Source of the DNA: Bryobacterales bacterium
Lineage (GTDB): Bacteria; Acidobacteriota; Terriglobia; Bryobacterales; Bryobacteraceae
NCBI GenBank assembly: GCA_026954325.1
Contig: JAIXKK010000005.1
Location: 1-45,092 of the forward strand
Direction: 5' to 3'
Length of the DNA stretch: 45,092 bases
Shown here: positions 1 to 8,891 of the stretch, in pieces
How the letters are laid out: each line of letters begins with the position of its first letter
Numbering within the stretch: the stretch's first letter is position 1
The notes under the pieces: generated by a model
Seen by the model: only the letters and a program-made list of their open reading frames with translations
Database searches by the model: none
What the model was told of the DNA's origin: nothing
Made by a program: the position numbers and the translations under genes

Positions 1-105
1 GTAGTTGTCGGGGAATGGTGAAATATTTTTGGATTGAAGGGGAACCACACTTTCTGGCGGAGGCGCGGAGAGCGCAGAGTTTTTGAGAATTGGGCTGGTT
101 GCCGA

Positions 106-131
106 TGGGAGCGCCAATTGGGAGCGCCAAT
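106..131. repeat. 13-bp tandem duplication
   Basis: The 13-mer TGGGAGCGCCAAT occurs twice back to back (106-118 and 119-131) in the non-coding start of the window. No function is evident; it looks like a small slippage duplication. The rest of 1-445 has no convincing gene. Confidence 0.6.
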
Positions 132-256
132 GATGTTCGGGCTTGCGCAGGCGTGCCCTGGTTTTCCATGATTAAGCAAGGCCGGTTGGTGGACGAATTA
201 TATTGGGCGTCCTGGCGACCGGTGTTTTGCCGCCGTTCATGAACTGACTCTGTCCG

Positions 257-286
257 CCGCGGCGAGTCTGGCCGCGGGGTTTCTTT
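257..286 (+). terminator. possible intrinsic terminator
   Basis: A perfect 7-bp GC stem, CCGCGGC (257-263) and GCCGCGG (271-277), closes a 7-nt loop and is followed by GGTTTCTTT. The T tract is interrupted, so termination would be weak. It would serve a plus-strand gene ending before the window, which cannot be verified here. Confidence 0.35.
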
Positions 287-445
287 ACGCCGCTGGTCCG
301 GTGGAACAACTGGCGCCGCCGTACCCGGTTGTCCGGCGGACGGTTGCCCGCTCTCTGTCCGGCGGCGGAGTTGTTCAGGGGGCGCGGTGGCGCGCGGGAG
401 CGCCAAGGGAGAGGAACGTCTGGAGACGAGAGAGAATCCGGTTAC

Positions 446-1579
446 ATGAACGTGGAACATGCCGATGTAGTGGTGATAGGCAGCGGAATCGTGGGGTTGG
501 CGCATGCTTACGCCGCTGCCCGCAAGGGAATGGAAGTGGTGGTGCTGGAGCGGTCCGCGGCGGCGCGGGGAGCGTCGATCCGGAATTTCGGGTTGATCTG
601 GCCGGTGGGGCAACCCGCGGGGGCAATGCTCGAGATGGCGCTGCGGAGCCGGGAGATCTGGCTGGATGTGCTGGAGCAGACATCGCTGCCGCATTGGCGG
701 ACGGGGTCGCTGCATCTGGCATACCGGGCGGATGAAGAGACGGTGGGGCGCGAGTTCGCGGACTTGGGGGTGAAACTGGGATATACGTGCCAATGGATGG
801 AGCCTTCGGGGGTAACGTCCTTGAGCGACGCGGCGAATCCGGAAGGACTGCGGGGGGCGCTGTACAGCACGACGGAGATGACGGTCGATCCGCGGGCGGC
901 AATGGCGAAACTGCCGGCGTTCCTGACGGAGCGTTACGGGGTGGATTTCCGGTTCTCGACGCCGGCGCTGGCGGTTCGAGGCGGGAGGGTGGAGACGTCG
1001 CGGGGCAGTTGGAACGCCGATCATATCCTCATTTGCTGCGGGCATGATTTGGAGAGCCTGTACCCGGCGGAACTGGAACAGGCTGGATTGCAATTCTGCA
1101 AGCTCCAGATGATGCGGACGTTTCAGCAGCCGGACGGATGGCTGCTGGGCCCGGCACTGGCGGGGGGGTTGACGATGCGCTACTATCCGTCGTTCGAGAT
1201 CTGCGGCAACCTGGGAGCGCTGCGGCAGCGGATCACGGCTCAGATGCGCGGATACGAACGGTGGGGCATTCACGTAATGGTGTCGCAGACAATGCAGGGG
1301 GAAGTGACGATTGGAGATTCGCACGAATACGGATCGTCCGTGGATGTGTTCGACAAGCCGGAGATAGACGAGTTGATTCTGGACTACCTGCATGCGATGG
1401 CGCGATTCCCGATTCTGGAGATTGCGCAGCGCTGGCATGGAGTATATGCGAGACATCCGAATGAGCCGTACGTGCGGCTGCGTCCGGAGGCGGGGGTGGA
1501 GATCGTGACGGGGCTGGGAGGGGCGGGGATGACGCTGTCCTTCGGGCTGGCGGAGAAGACCATCGAGGCAATGGGATGA
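446..1579 (+). CDS. FAD-dependent oxidoreductase, phosphonate-associated type (TIGR03364-like)
   Basis: The 377-residue product is a D-amino-acid-oxidase-fold flavoenzyme. It starts with a Rossmann dinucleotide-binding segment, VVIGSGIVG (about residues 9-17), followed by the acidic strand end VVLERS, and has a C-terminal GLGGAGMTLSFG FAD-closing motif. The start ATG at 446 is chosen because the Rossmann strand follows at once; the frame is open further upstream but without a plausible N-terminus. The stop overlaps the next start in ATGA. That next gene is phnX-like, and this oxidoreductase family is known for sitting beside phosphonoacetaldehyde hydrolase, where it is thought to oxidise N-substituted aminoalkylphosphonates to the aldehyde. 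The exact substrate is inferred from this context, not from residues. Confidence 0.8.
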   Translation: MNVEHADVVVIGSGIVGLAHAYAAARKGMEVVVLERSAAARGASIRNFGLIWPVGQPAGAMLEMALRSREIWLDVLEQTSLPHWRTGSLHLAYRADEETVGREFADLGVKLGYTCQWMEPSGVTSLSDAANPEGLRGALYSTTEMTVDPRAAMAKLPAFLTERYGVDFRFSTPALAVRGGRVETSRGSWNADHILICCGHDLESLYPAELEQAGLQFCKLQMMRTFQQPDGWLLGPALAGGLTMRYYPSFEICGNLGALRQRITAQMRGYERWGIHVMVSQTMQGEVTIGDSHEYGSSVDVFDKPEIDELILDYLHAMARFPILEIAQRWHGVYARHPNEPYVRLRPEAGVEIVTGLGGAGMTLSFGLAEKTIEAMG

Positions 1580-2305
1580 GTTTGCGGGCGGTGATTCTGG
1601 ATTGGGCGGGAACCACGGTGGACTTCGGATGCCAGGCTCCGGTGAATGTGTTGCGGAGGCTGTTTGAGGAGGAGGGGGTGCCGATTGGCGCGATGGAGGC
1701 GCGTCATTCGATGGGGCGGCTGAAGAGGGACCAGATACGGGACATCCTGGCGCTGCCGCAAGTGGCGGAGGCGTGGGCTTCGAGGCATGGAAGATTGCCG
1801 GGGGAAGAGGACGTGGCGCGCCTGTTTGCGCGGTTCGGGCCGCTGCAACTGGATGCGGCGGCGCGGATGCGGGGGCGGGGATTGAAGATCGGGTCGACGA
1901 CGGGATACACGCGGCCCATGCTGAATGCCGTGATGGAGCGCGCGGCGGAGGGCTAATGCTCCGGACGCGAGCGTGACGCCGGAAGAGGCGGGGGCGGGGC
2001 GGCCATTGCCTTTCATGTGCTATCAGAATGCGATTCTGCCGCAGGTGTATCCGCTGGAGAGTTGCGTGAAGATCGGGGACACGGCGGCGGATATGGAGGA
2101 GGGGCGGAATGCGGGGATGTGGACGATTGGGGTGACGCTGACGGGAAATGAAGTAGGGTTGGTGAAGGCGGCGGCGGACAGGCTTTCTTCGAGTGAACTG
2201 GCGGCGCGGCTTTCGGGGGCGCGCGAGAAGGTGCTGGCGGCGGGCGGCGGAGGCGGTGTGGGAGCTGGTGTGATTTTGGGGGATGGCCGCGGCGCTTGGC
2301 TATAA
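1576..2305 (+). pseudogene. phnX: phosphonoacetaldehyde hydrolase (phosphonatase), frameshifted
   Basis: PhnX is a HAD-superfamily enzyme that splits phosphonoacetaldehyde into acetaldehyde and phosphate. The first part (1576-1956) has the HAD motif I variant DWAGTTVDFG, the cap segment with MGRLKRDQIR, and GSTTGYTRPM. It stops at a TAA at 1954-1956. The family sequence resumes one frame over with GYAPDASVTPEEAGAGRP, then PFMCYQNAI, VKIGDTAADMEEG and AGMWTIGV, ending at 2305. Removing one A from GGCTAATGCT restores a roughly 243-residue protein, slightly shorter than usual (about 260-270). The gene overlaps the upstream oxidoreductase by 4 bp, so the two form one phosphonate unit. A sequencing error is an alternative to true inactivation. 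Confidence 0.85.
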
Positions 2306-2322
2306 TTGAAGACGCTCCGCAA

Positions 2323-3093
2323 ATGTCCAAGAACATAGACGCAAAAGAACGTTTGATCGCCGCATTGGATCTGCCCGGGGTTGCGCAGGCGCGGCAGAAG
2401 GTGGAAGAGCTCGAGGGGGTGGTGAGCTTTTTCAAGATCGGGCTGACGCTGCAACTGGCTCCGGGAGTGGAGCAGTTGATTCAGGAGTTGATCCGGAGCG
2501 GGAGACGGGTGTTTCTCGACTACAAGTACTACGACATTCCGGAGACGGTGAAGACGGCGGTGTCGCGGGCGGTGGATCTGGGGGTGTCGTTTTTGACGGT
2601 ACACGGATCGACTCCGGTGATCCAGGGGGCGGTGAAGGGGCGGGGATCGAGCCCGTTGAAGCTGTTCGCGGTGACGGTGTTGACCAGCATGGACAAGGCG
2701 GACCTGGCGGAGTTGGGGTACGAGAATCTATCCGTGGAGGAACTGGTGCTGTTCCGCGCGCGGAAGGCGCTGGAGGCGGGGTGCGACGGCGTGATCGCGT
2801 CGGGGCGGGAGGCGAGGCAGGTGAAGGCGCTGGCGGGAGGGCGCCGGCTGCTGGTGGTGACGCCGGGGATCCGGCCGGATGGTTATGCGGAAGACGATCA
2901 GAAGAGGAGGACGACCCCGGCGGATGCGATTGTGGCGGGCGCGGACTACCTGGTGATCGGGCGTCCGATTGTGGGAGCGGCTGAGCCGCGCGAGGCGGCG
3001 GAGCGGATTCTGGCGGAGATGCGGGAGGCGTTCGAAAGGAGTGTGCCGCCGGGGAGGACGGCTGGCAAGGGCGCCCACCCCACGGGGCGGTAA
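2323..3093 (+). CDS. pyrF: orotidine 5'-phosphate decarboxylase
   Basis: Catalyses the last step of UMP synthesis, decarboxylating OMP. The 256-residue protein is a TIM barrel of the short bacterial type. It begins with AALDLPG, carries the catalytic charged network as LDYKYYDIPETV (the D-x-K-x-x-D signature), and has the C-terminal phosphate-binding segments TPGIRPDG and VIGRPIVG. ATG 2323 is preferred over the in-frame 2296 start, because that N-terminus overlaps the end of the phnX reading frame and is not family-like. It lies 17 bp after phnX on the same strand and could be cotranscribed. The last 15 or so residues are a low-complexity extension. Confidence 0.93.
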   Translation: MSKNIDAKERLIAALDLPGVAQARQKVEELEGVVSFFKIGLTLQLAPGVEQLIQELIRSGRRVFLDYKYYDIPETVKTAVSRAVDLGVSFLTVHGSTPVIQGAVKGRGSSPLKLFAVTVLTSMDKADLAELGYENLSVEELVLFRARKALEAGCDGVIASGREARQVKALAGGRRLLVVTPGIRPDGYAEDDQKRRTTPADAIVAGADYLVIGRPIVGAAEPREAAERILAEMREAFERSVPPGRTAGKGAHPTGR

Positions 3094-3250
3094 TAGGCAG
3101 GGAAGCGACGCCGCATGGCGTGACGGCCGCCGCCGCTTTTGGAAGCGGGCCGAGACGCCCATGACGGTGGCCAGTCCCGGCGAAGACGGCGCCGGTGATG
3201 GAGGTGGGGCGGCGTTGCGGCTCCGGGTGTACGATGAAAATGGTTTTCTT

Positions 3251-4603
3251 ATGGCACACTCAGGCACATCCAGGCGGCATTTCTTCTTTGGCACCCTGCT
3301 GGCGGGGGCGGTACCGGCGGGCGGGTTCGCCAGCACGGTTTCGCTGCGCCACATGGGGTACAAGTCGCCGAACGAGAAGCTGAACATCGCGGCGATCGGG
3401 GCGGGCGGCAAGGGGTACACGGACATGGTGGGGTGTGCGACGGAGAACATCGTGGCGATGGCCGATCCCGACGAGGTGCGGGGTTCGAGGGGATTCAAGC
3501 TGCATCCGAATGCGCCGCGGTACAAGGATTTCCGGCAGATGCTGGACAAGGAAGACAGGAACATCGATGCGGTGACGGTGTCGGCGCCGGACCATATGCA
3601 TGGGACGGCGGCGATGTGGGCGATGACGCGCGGGAAGCATGTCTACTGCCAGAAGCCATTGACACGCACGATTTGGGAAGCGCGGCAGTTGACGGAAGCG
3701 GCGGCCAAGTATAGGGTGGCGACGCAGATGGGGAACCAGGGATATTCGAATGAAGCGGCGCGGCAGGCGGCGGAGATTCTGTGGAACGGGGATATCGGGA
3801 ATGTGACGGAAGTACACGCCTGGACGGACCGGCCGAAGAAATACTGGCCGCAGGGGCCGGAGGTGGCTCCGCAGCCGGGGGCGGTTCCTTCGACGCTCGA
3901 TTGGGAGGTGTGGTTGGGGGGCGCGCAGGAGCGCCCGTACAGCGCGGCATACCTGCCGCTGAAGTGGCGCGGGTATCCGGATTTCGGCTGCGGGGCGATC
4001 GGGGACATGGCGTGCCACATTCTGGGGACGCCGAACATGGCGCTGCGGCTGACGGCTCCGGTGAGCGTCGAATGTTTGATGCAGGAAGGGAAGGGGAAGT
4101 ACACGTATCCGCGGAAGTCGCTGATCCGGTTTGATTTTCCGGCGCGGGGATCGATGCCTCCGGTGAAGATCTTCTGGCATGACGGGATGGAGAAGCAGCC
4201 GGAGATTCCGGGAGTTCCCGAGGGCGAGTTGCTCGGGGATGAGGACGTCAACGGGAGCGTGTTCATCGGGGACAAGGGGATGATGACGACGGGTTGTTAT
4301 GGAGAGCGGACGAGGCTGGTTCCGGCGGAGAAGATGAAGGAGTACAAGATGCCGCCGCCGCTGCTGACGCGGTCGCCGGGGCATTACCGGGATTGGATCA
4401 GGGCGTGCAAGGGAGGCGACCCGGCGTGTTCGAATTTCGGGGTGGCGGGGCCGTTCGTGCAATGGATGCTGCTGGGCGTGATCGCGATGAAGTTCGAAGG
4501 CAAGCTCGAGTGGGACGCGGAGAACATGCGGATTACGAACAACAAGGAAGCGAACGAATATTTGAAGCCGCGATTCCGGAAAGGGTGGAAGTTCGCGGGT
4601 TAG
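3251..4603 (+). CDS. Tat-exported Gfo/Idh/MocA family oxidoreductase
   Basis: A 450-residue NAD(P)-dependent sugar or cyclitol oxidoreductase-like protein with a twin-arginine signal at the N-terminus (SRRHFFFGTLLAGA, residues 7-20), which sets the ATG at 3251. The Rossmann loop is IGAGGKG (about 49-55) and the family EKP motif appears as CQKPLTRT. The C-terminal part carries the GCGAIGDMACH segment of the (beta)9 sheet domain. Similar exported members are abundant in Acidobacteria and Planctomycetes; the substrate cannot be read from sequence. Its end is 9 bp from the convergent methyltransferase gene, with no terminator between. The reading frame stays open upstream to 2969, but that stretch lies over pyrF and is not protein-like. 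Confidence 0.85.
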   Translation: MAHSGTSRRHFFFGTLLAGAVPAGGFASTVSLRHMGYKSPNEKLNIAAIGAGGKGYTDMVGCATENIVAMADPDEVRGSRGFKLHPNAPRYKDFRQMLDKEDRNIDAVTVSAPDHMHGTAAMWAMTRGKHVYCQKPLTRTIWEARQLTEAAAKYRVATQMGNQGYSNEAARQAAEILWNGDIGNVTEVHAWTDRPKKYWPQGPEVAPQPGAVPSTLDWEVWLGGAQERPYSAAYLPLKWRGYPDFGCGAIGDMACHILGTPNMALRLTAPVSVECLMQEGKGKYTYPRKSLIRFDFPARGSMPPVKIFWHDGMEKQPEIPGVPEGELLGDEDVNGSVFIGDKGMMTTGCYGERTRLVPAEKMKEYKMPPPLLTRSPGHYRDWIRACKGGDPACSNFGVAGPFVQWMLLGVIAMKFEGKLEWDAENMRITNNKEANEYLKPRFRKGWKFAG

Positions 4604-4612
4604 ACCGGGCCG

Positions 4613-5269
4613 CTACTTTTTACGGAAGATGGCGATGTATTGGACCTTGGGCTGGTGATCCTGTTTGTGGACGAGTTGGAAGCCGTTCGATTCCACCTCG
4701 CGGATGACGCCGTCCTGATCGAGGCGGATGTGGGCGGGATCGCGGAATCCGTTCTTGTAGAAATCGATGATGGCGAGACGGCCGCCGGGGCGGAGGGCTT
4801 TGGCGATGGCGGCGAGCATCTTACCGGGGTAGTCGAAGTGATGGTAGGCATCGAGGGCCATGACGAGATCGGCGGAGTTGGGGGGAAGGCGGGGATCCTG
4901 GACGGCTCCCTTGATGAATTCGACGTTGGTCAGGGAATGGGCGGCGGCGTTTTCTTTGGCCTTGGCGAGGAAGTCGTCGAAGATGTCTTCGGCAAGGACC
5001 TTTCCTTTGGGTCCGACAGCTTCACTGAGGTAGGGAAGCATGTAACCGACGCCCGTGCCCAAGTCGACGACGGTGGCTCCGGGCTGGATGCGGAGGACTT
5101 CGACGAGTTCCTTGGGCCGCTGCCTGGTTTCCCGGTCGCCGGCGTTCAGGCCCTGGGCGACCCGTTCGCGGCCTTCGTGGGTCTTGTAGCCGCTGTTGGC
5201 GGTGGCCGCGGCTTGAGGCCAGGCGGGAGCGGCGAGCGCAAGGGAGAGGGCGAGCGGAAGAATTCTCAT
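4613..5269 (-). CDS. class I SAM-dependent methyltransferase with Sec signal peptide
   Basis: The 218-residue product starts with a clear signal peptide (MRILPLALSLALAAPAWPQA) and then has a complete Rossmann methyltransferase domain. Motif I is VVDLGTGVGYMLPYL, motif II ends in VLAEDIFDD, and motif IV lies around DLVMALDAYHHF, followed by LRPGGRLAIIDF. The ATG at 5269 overlaps the stop of hom in ATGA, which fixes the start and implies translational coupling. Family members with a signal peptide exist in several phyla, but SAM is not expected outside the cytoplasm, so the site of action is unclear. The methyl acceptor is unknown. Confidence 0.82.
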   Translation of the reverse strand: MRILPLALSLALAAPAWPQAAATANSGYKTHEGRERVAQGLNAGDRETRQRPKELVEVLRIQPGATVVDLGTGVGYMLPYLSEAVGPKGKVLAEDIFDDFLAKAKENAAAHSLTNVEFIKGAVQDPRLPPNSADLVMALDAYHHFDYPGKMLAAIAKALRPGGRLAIIDFYKNGFRDPAHIRLDQDGVIREVESNGFQLVHKQDHQPKVQYIAIFRKK

Positions 5270-6570
5270 AAGGGTCTTTCCATGGGCAGGGCAAGCGGGG
5301 GTTCCACCATGAAATCGAGAGTCGCCATGCGGGCCACCGCTTCCTGAGCCGCCTGTTCGAGGCAAGGTTCAATTGTAATCACAAACGGGAGATCGTGTTT
5401 GGATTCGGACGGCAATTGGAGGACAGCATCGAGGCTGATCTGCTTTTCGGCGAGGATGCCGGCGAGGGCGGCAATGATGCCGGGACGGTCGCGCACCTTG
5501 AAGCGCAGGTAGAAGGCGCATTTCCGGAGGCTGATGGAGAGAGGGCGATTCTCGCCGAGGCGTTCGTGGGCGAAGGGGGAGACGCGCTCGGGGCTTCCGG
5601 CGCGGATTTCGCGGGCGACGCGCATGAGGTCGCTGACGACGGCGACTCCGGTGGGATTGGGGCCGGCTCCGCGGCCGTAATAGAAGGTATCCTCGCCGTA
5701 GCGGCCGCGCACCCAGATGGCGTTGTAGGCACCATGGACGCTGGCGAGGATGGTGGATTGAGGGATGAGGGTGGGGCGAACGGAGAGGAAGATGCCTTCG
5801 TGGGTACGGCGGGCGGAGCACACCGGTTTGATGGTGTGGGCGAGCCTGTGGGCGTATTGAAAGTCGATGGGACTGATGCGGCGGATGCCTTCGGTGTGGA
5901 TGTCGGAGGGGACGATGCGTTCACCGAAGGCGAGGGCGGCGAGGATGGCGAGTTTGGAGCGGGCGTCGAAGCCGTCGATGTCGGCGCTGGGGTCGGCTTC
6001 GGCGTAGCCGAGACGCCGCGCTTCTGTTAAAACATCGTGGAAGGCGGAACCATGGCGCTCGATTTCCGTAAGGATATAGTTGCTGGTGCCGTTGAGGATG
6101 CCCTGGAGCGCGGTGACGCGATCGCCGGAGATGCCTTCGCGCAGAACGGTGTGGATGGGGATGCCGCCGGCGACGCTGGCCTCCATGGCGACGTTGATTC
6201 CAGCCTTGATGGCGCGGTCCCAGATGCCCGCTCCATCGAGAGCCATGAGTTCCTTGTTGGCGGTGACGATGGATTTTTTGGCGGCAATGGAAGCTTCAAC
6301 GATCTCGCGGGCGACGGTGACGCCGCCTACGAGTTCGGCGACGATGTGGATATCGGGGTCGGCTACCAATTCGCGCCAGTTGGCCGTCTTATGGACGGGG
6401 CCGAGGGATGGGGGGAGGGATTTTTCGTGGACGGAGCGGCTGCAAACGGATTTCACCTGCAAACGGAAGCCGAGCTTTTGGGTGATTTCGGCGGCGTTTT
6501 CGGCAAGGATGGCGAGCGTACCGGAGCCTACGTTGCCAAGGCCCACAATCCCAACATTTACATGCTGCAT
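5266..6570 (-). CDS. hom: homoserine dehydrogenase with ACT domain
   Basis: Reduces aspartate semialdehyde to homoserine for threonine and methionine synthesis. The 434-residue protein has the usual long bacterial architecture: NAD(P)-binding VGIVGLGNVGSG at the start, TANKELMA, the substrate region GGIPIHTVLREG, ILNGTSNYILT, and the DARSKLAILA segment with the catalytic lysine. A C-terminal ACT domain (RFKVRDRPGIIAALAG onward, about residues 350-425) is probably for threonine feedback. The ATG at 6570 directly precedes the Rossmann strand. Its stop overlaps the start of the exported methyltransferase. It is divergent from the small secreted protein, with only about 18-30 bp between starts, so the promoters must overlap. 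Confidence 0.95.
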   Translation of the reverse strand: MQHVNVGIVGLGNVGSGTLAILAENAAEITQKLGFRLQVKSVCSRSVHEKSLPPSLGPVHKTANWRELVADPDIHIVAELVGGVTVAREIVEASIAAKKSIVTANKELMALDGAGIWDRAIKAGINVAMEASVAGGIPIHTVLREGISGDRVTALQGILNGTSNYILTEIERHGSAFHDVLTEARRLGYAEADPSADIDGFDARSKLAILAALAFGERIVPSDIHTEGIRRISPIDFQYAHRLAHTIKPVCSARRTHEGIFLSVRPTLIPQSTILASVHGAYNAIWVRGRYGEDTFYYGRGAGPNPTGVAVVSDLMRVAREIRAGSPERVSPFAHERLGENRPLSISLRKCAFYLRFKVRDRPGIIAALAGILAEKQISLDAVLQLPSESKHDLPFVITIEPCLEQAAQEAVARMATLDFMVEPPLALPMERPL

Positions 6571-6600
6571 GCAAAGGATATGATAACAATGCGAGGCGTC

Positions 6601-6906
6601 ATGAAACTTCGGCGGACACACCTGATGGCGATGATGCTGGCGGTGACGGGCGTGTGTGGGGCCGCGCAGCAGCGGGAAGAGCCGCCGCCGCGGCTGCCGG
6701 ACGGGCGGTCGCAAACGGAAGCGATCCTCAAGGCGGACCACGAGAAGATGCTCAAGGACGCGGGAGAACTGTTGCGCCTGGCCGAGGACCTGAAGATGGA
6801 GCTGGAGAAGAACGACCGGCACGTGGTGTCGGTGGGGATGTTGAAAAAGACCGAGGAGATCGAGAAGCTGGCGAAGCGGATCCGGAGCCGGCTGACGCGA
6901 CCCTGA
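6601..6906 (+). CDS. small secreted helical protein, unknown function
   Basis: A 101-residue product with a signal peptide (MKLRRTHLMAMMLAVTGVCGAA) and a mature part that is almost all charged helix (repeated K/E with DAGELLRLAEDLKMELEK). It resembles short periplasmic coiled-coil proteins often seen in Acidobacteria, but I recognise no named family. An in-frame ATG at 6589 would add MRGV; 6601 is preferred because the basic signal n-region follows directly. Antisense frames through hom stay open upstream, but they are shadows. Confidence 0.65.
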   Translation: MKLRRTHLMAMMLAVTGVCGAAQQREEPPPRLPDGRSQTEAILKADHEKMLKDAGELLRLAEDLKMELEKNDRHVVSVGMLKKTEEIEKLAKRIRSRLTRP

Positions 6907-7187
6907 GGGTTAGGCGGGCGGGCGCGAACACTTCGGTGATTCCCCCGGGGGATTGCCCGCCCGTTGCTACCGCGTCTCCTTCCGGGCCGCGCCAGACGCG
7001 GATTGCCCGGTCCGGAGGCGGCCGATGGGGTTGGTGGTGATCTCGAGGAAGGCGACTTCGAGGACATCGATGAGGGCGCCGCCGGTGATGAGCAGCGCAG
7101 ACAATCCGCGCCGGTTGGGGAGGAGCGTGTTCCCCCCCCGACTGTAGGTAGCATGGGAGCAGAGTTCCTGGGGTATCCTTTGAGGAG
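6907..7187. other. 281-bp intergenic region with inverted repeat
   Basis: No convincing gene. An 8-bp perfect inverted repeat, CCGCGTCT (6970-6977) and AGACGCGG (6994-7001), has a 16-nt spacer and no T tract. A minus-strand frame from about 7200 to 6967 reads sensibly (LLITGGALIDVLEVAFLEI) but has no ATG or ribosome-binding site. It could be a gene remnant. Confidence 0.4.
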
Positions 7188-8891
7188 ATGTCGCGTAGTA
7201 CTACCAAACGTGAAGCAGGGGGGGTACTTGCCGTCAAAAGCCCCGCTATGCCTTCCGGGTCAGGTTTGCGGCAGCGGTTCACGCAGGCTGTTGTTCGGAA
7301 CCGGAACATATGGATTTCGCTGTATTTCGGCTGGTTTCTGATCCCGTTGTTTTTTGCGTCGCTCACGCGAGGCTTCGGGTGGTGGGATTACTTCACCGGG
7401 GATATGACGTTCCACTACGGGCAGCCGACCACGTGGGGGAACCTGGTGGGGAACTACGTGCAGGCGTTGTTTTCGGGGGTCTACGTGGTGCGGCCGACGT
7501 GGTCGTTGATGAACGACCTGCAGACGCTGGTGTTCGGGGGAGAGTTCTGGCTGTGGTACTGCCTGAAGTGGGCGGGGGAAGCGGCGGCGATCGGGCTGGC
7601 CGTGGGGATTCTGAAGAAGCTGGGGTGCGGCTGGACGAGCCGGGCGGCGGTGGTTGCGCTGCTGGCGTTTCATCACGCGAGCTTCACATTGATGCTGCAT
7701 GATCCGGACGGGTGGCTGGCGTTGGGGATGCTGGCGCAGGTCTGGATGGTGCTGGAGGTAGAGGGAGATGTGGCGAAGTTCCGGGGCGCGCCGTATGGCG
7801 TGTTTGTGGCGCTGATGGCGGCGACGCTGGGGTTGAAGGAGACGGGGTTCGCATTCAATGGGGCGCTGGCGGGGTTTCTGCTGTTGTGGAACCCGAGGGC
7901 ATGGCGGCGGGTGGTTCCGATGGCCGGGCTGCTGGTGTTCTGGACGTGGCGGCTCGCGGGCGCGCTGGACCGGACGTCGGGGTTTTCCTTCGGCGAATGG
8001 ATGGAGCGGTTCGGGCGGCAGGTGAATTACCTGGCGCCCCGTTCTCCGCTGCATGTTCTGGATGGCGCGGCGATCTTGCTGCCGGCGGGATGCGCGGCGC
8101 TGGCTTGGCGATGGAGGGGGGAATTCCGGGGGCGGCTGATGGTGTTCAGCCTGGTTAGCGCGGCGGGGATGCTGCTGTTCACGACCGTGCCGAACCTGGT
8201 GGCGCTGCGGTATGGGATTCCGGTGGTGTACCTGCTGAGTATACCGGCAGGGCTGGCGGTGGAAGCGTTGGGAAGAAGAAGAGAGTTGGCGGCGGCGGGG
8301 ATGGTGGTGTTCTATCCGTTGTTCACAGCGGGCAGTCTGTATGCGCAGGAACTTGCCTATCAGGTACAGTTCAGCGAGTTCGTCACGTCTCTGAACGCGA
8401 TGGAGGCGAAAGCGCGGCTGGGACATGAGCTGGCGATCACGGGGTATTCGGGGGATATAACGGGCGAGGTTCGGAAGACCGTGACGCGATTTTTCAAGCA
8501 TTACGGCTACAAGTGGTACGGGTATGAAGGCCCGAGGGATGTGCGGGTGGTCGCCGAGCGGGGGGTGCCGCGGGGACGGTTTGCGCTGCTGAGTTTCCAG
8601 AAGCCGATCATGTTGCTGCAAGAGCAGACCGGGAGACTGCGGAACCGGCTGGAGCGGGTGCAGGCGTTCGCGCCGGGCGACATGGGGACGCTGGAACGGC
8701 TGACGGAGACTTACAAGAGACTGGACGGGCTGATGATGCGGCGGGGGAAGGAGTATTGGTACGACTACGGGGCGGCGCTGCCCTCGACGGAGCCGCAATT
8801 GTATGTGTACACCTTCCGGGAGGAGGGCGCGGCTCCGGGGCATTGGACGACGGAGTATGTCCCTTGCGGGCGGTTGCCGGGGGCGTTTTAG
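7188..8891 (+). CDS. multi-pass membrane protein, glycosyltransferase-C-like, unknown
   Basis: A 567-residue integral membrane protein. Hydrophobic segments begin near residue 42 (ISLYFGWFLIPLFFASL) and recur to about 390, for roughly nine to eleven helices, followed by a soluble C-terminal domain of about 170 residues. The arrangement (first long periplasmic loop after TM1 with WWDYFTGD, many helices, C-terminal soluble part) recalls GT-C mannosyltransferase-like proteins, but I cannot identify a diagnostic motif. The start at 7188 has GAGGAG immediately before the ATG, closer than normal, so a later start (ATG 7248) is possible. The 3' end overlaps the convergent enolase-family gene by 4 bp. 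Confidence 0.75.
   Translation: MSRSTTKREAGGVLAVKSPAMPSGSGLRQRFTQAVVRNRNIWISLYFGWFLIPLFFASLTRGFGWWDYFTGDMTFHYGQPTTWGNLVGNYVQALFSGVYVVRPTWSLMNDLQTLVFGGEFWLWYCLKWAGEAAAIGLAVGILKKLGCGWTSRAAVVALLAFHHASFTLMLHDPDGWLALGMLAQVWMVLEVEGDVAKFRGAPYGVFVALMAATLGLKETGFAFNGALAGFLLLWNPRAWRRVVPMAGLLVFWTWRLAGALDRTSGFSFGEWMERFGRQVNYLAPRSPLHVLDGAAILLPAGCAALAWRWRGEFRGRLMVFSLVSAAGMLLFTTVPNLVALRYGIPVVYLLSIPAGLAVEALGRRRELAAAGMVVFYPLFTAGSLYAQELAYQVQFSEFVTSLNAMEAKARLGHELAITGYSGDITGEVRKTVTRFFKHYGYKWYGYEGPRDVRVVAERGVPRGRFALLSFQKPIMLLQEQTGRLRNRLERVQAFAPGDMGTLERLTETYKRLDGLMMRRGKEYWYDYGAALPSTEPQLYVYTFREEGAAPGHWTTEYVPCGRLPGAF

Noticed and set aside
5395..6030. Long acidic reading frame antisense to hom
   Set aside because: Its residues are the complement of the hom codons, rich in D, E, G and A, with no family match; hom explains the region fully.
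6967..7200. Minus-strand frame with hydrophobic stretch LLITGGALIDVLEVAFLEI
   Set aside because: No ATG, no ribosome-binding site, and the frame is closed just upstream; kept only as a note for the intergenic region.
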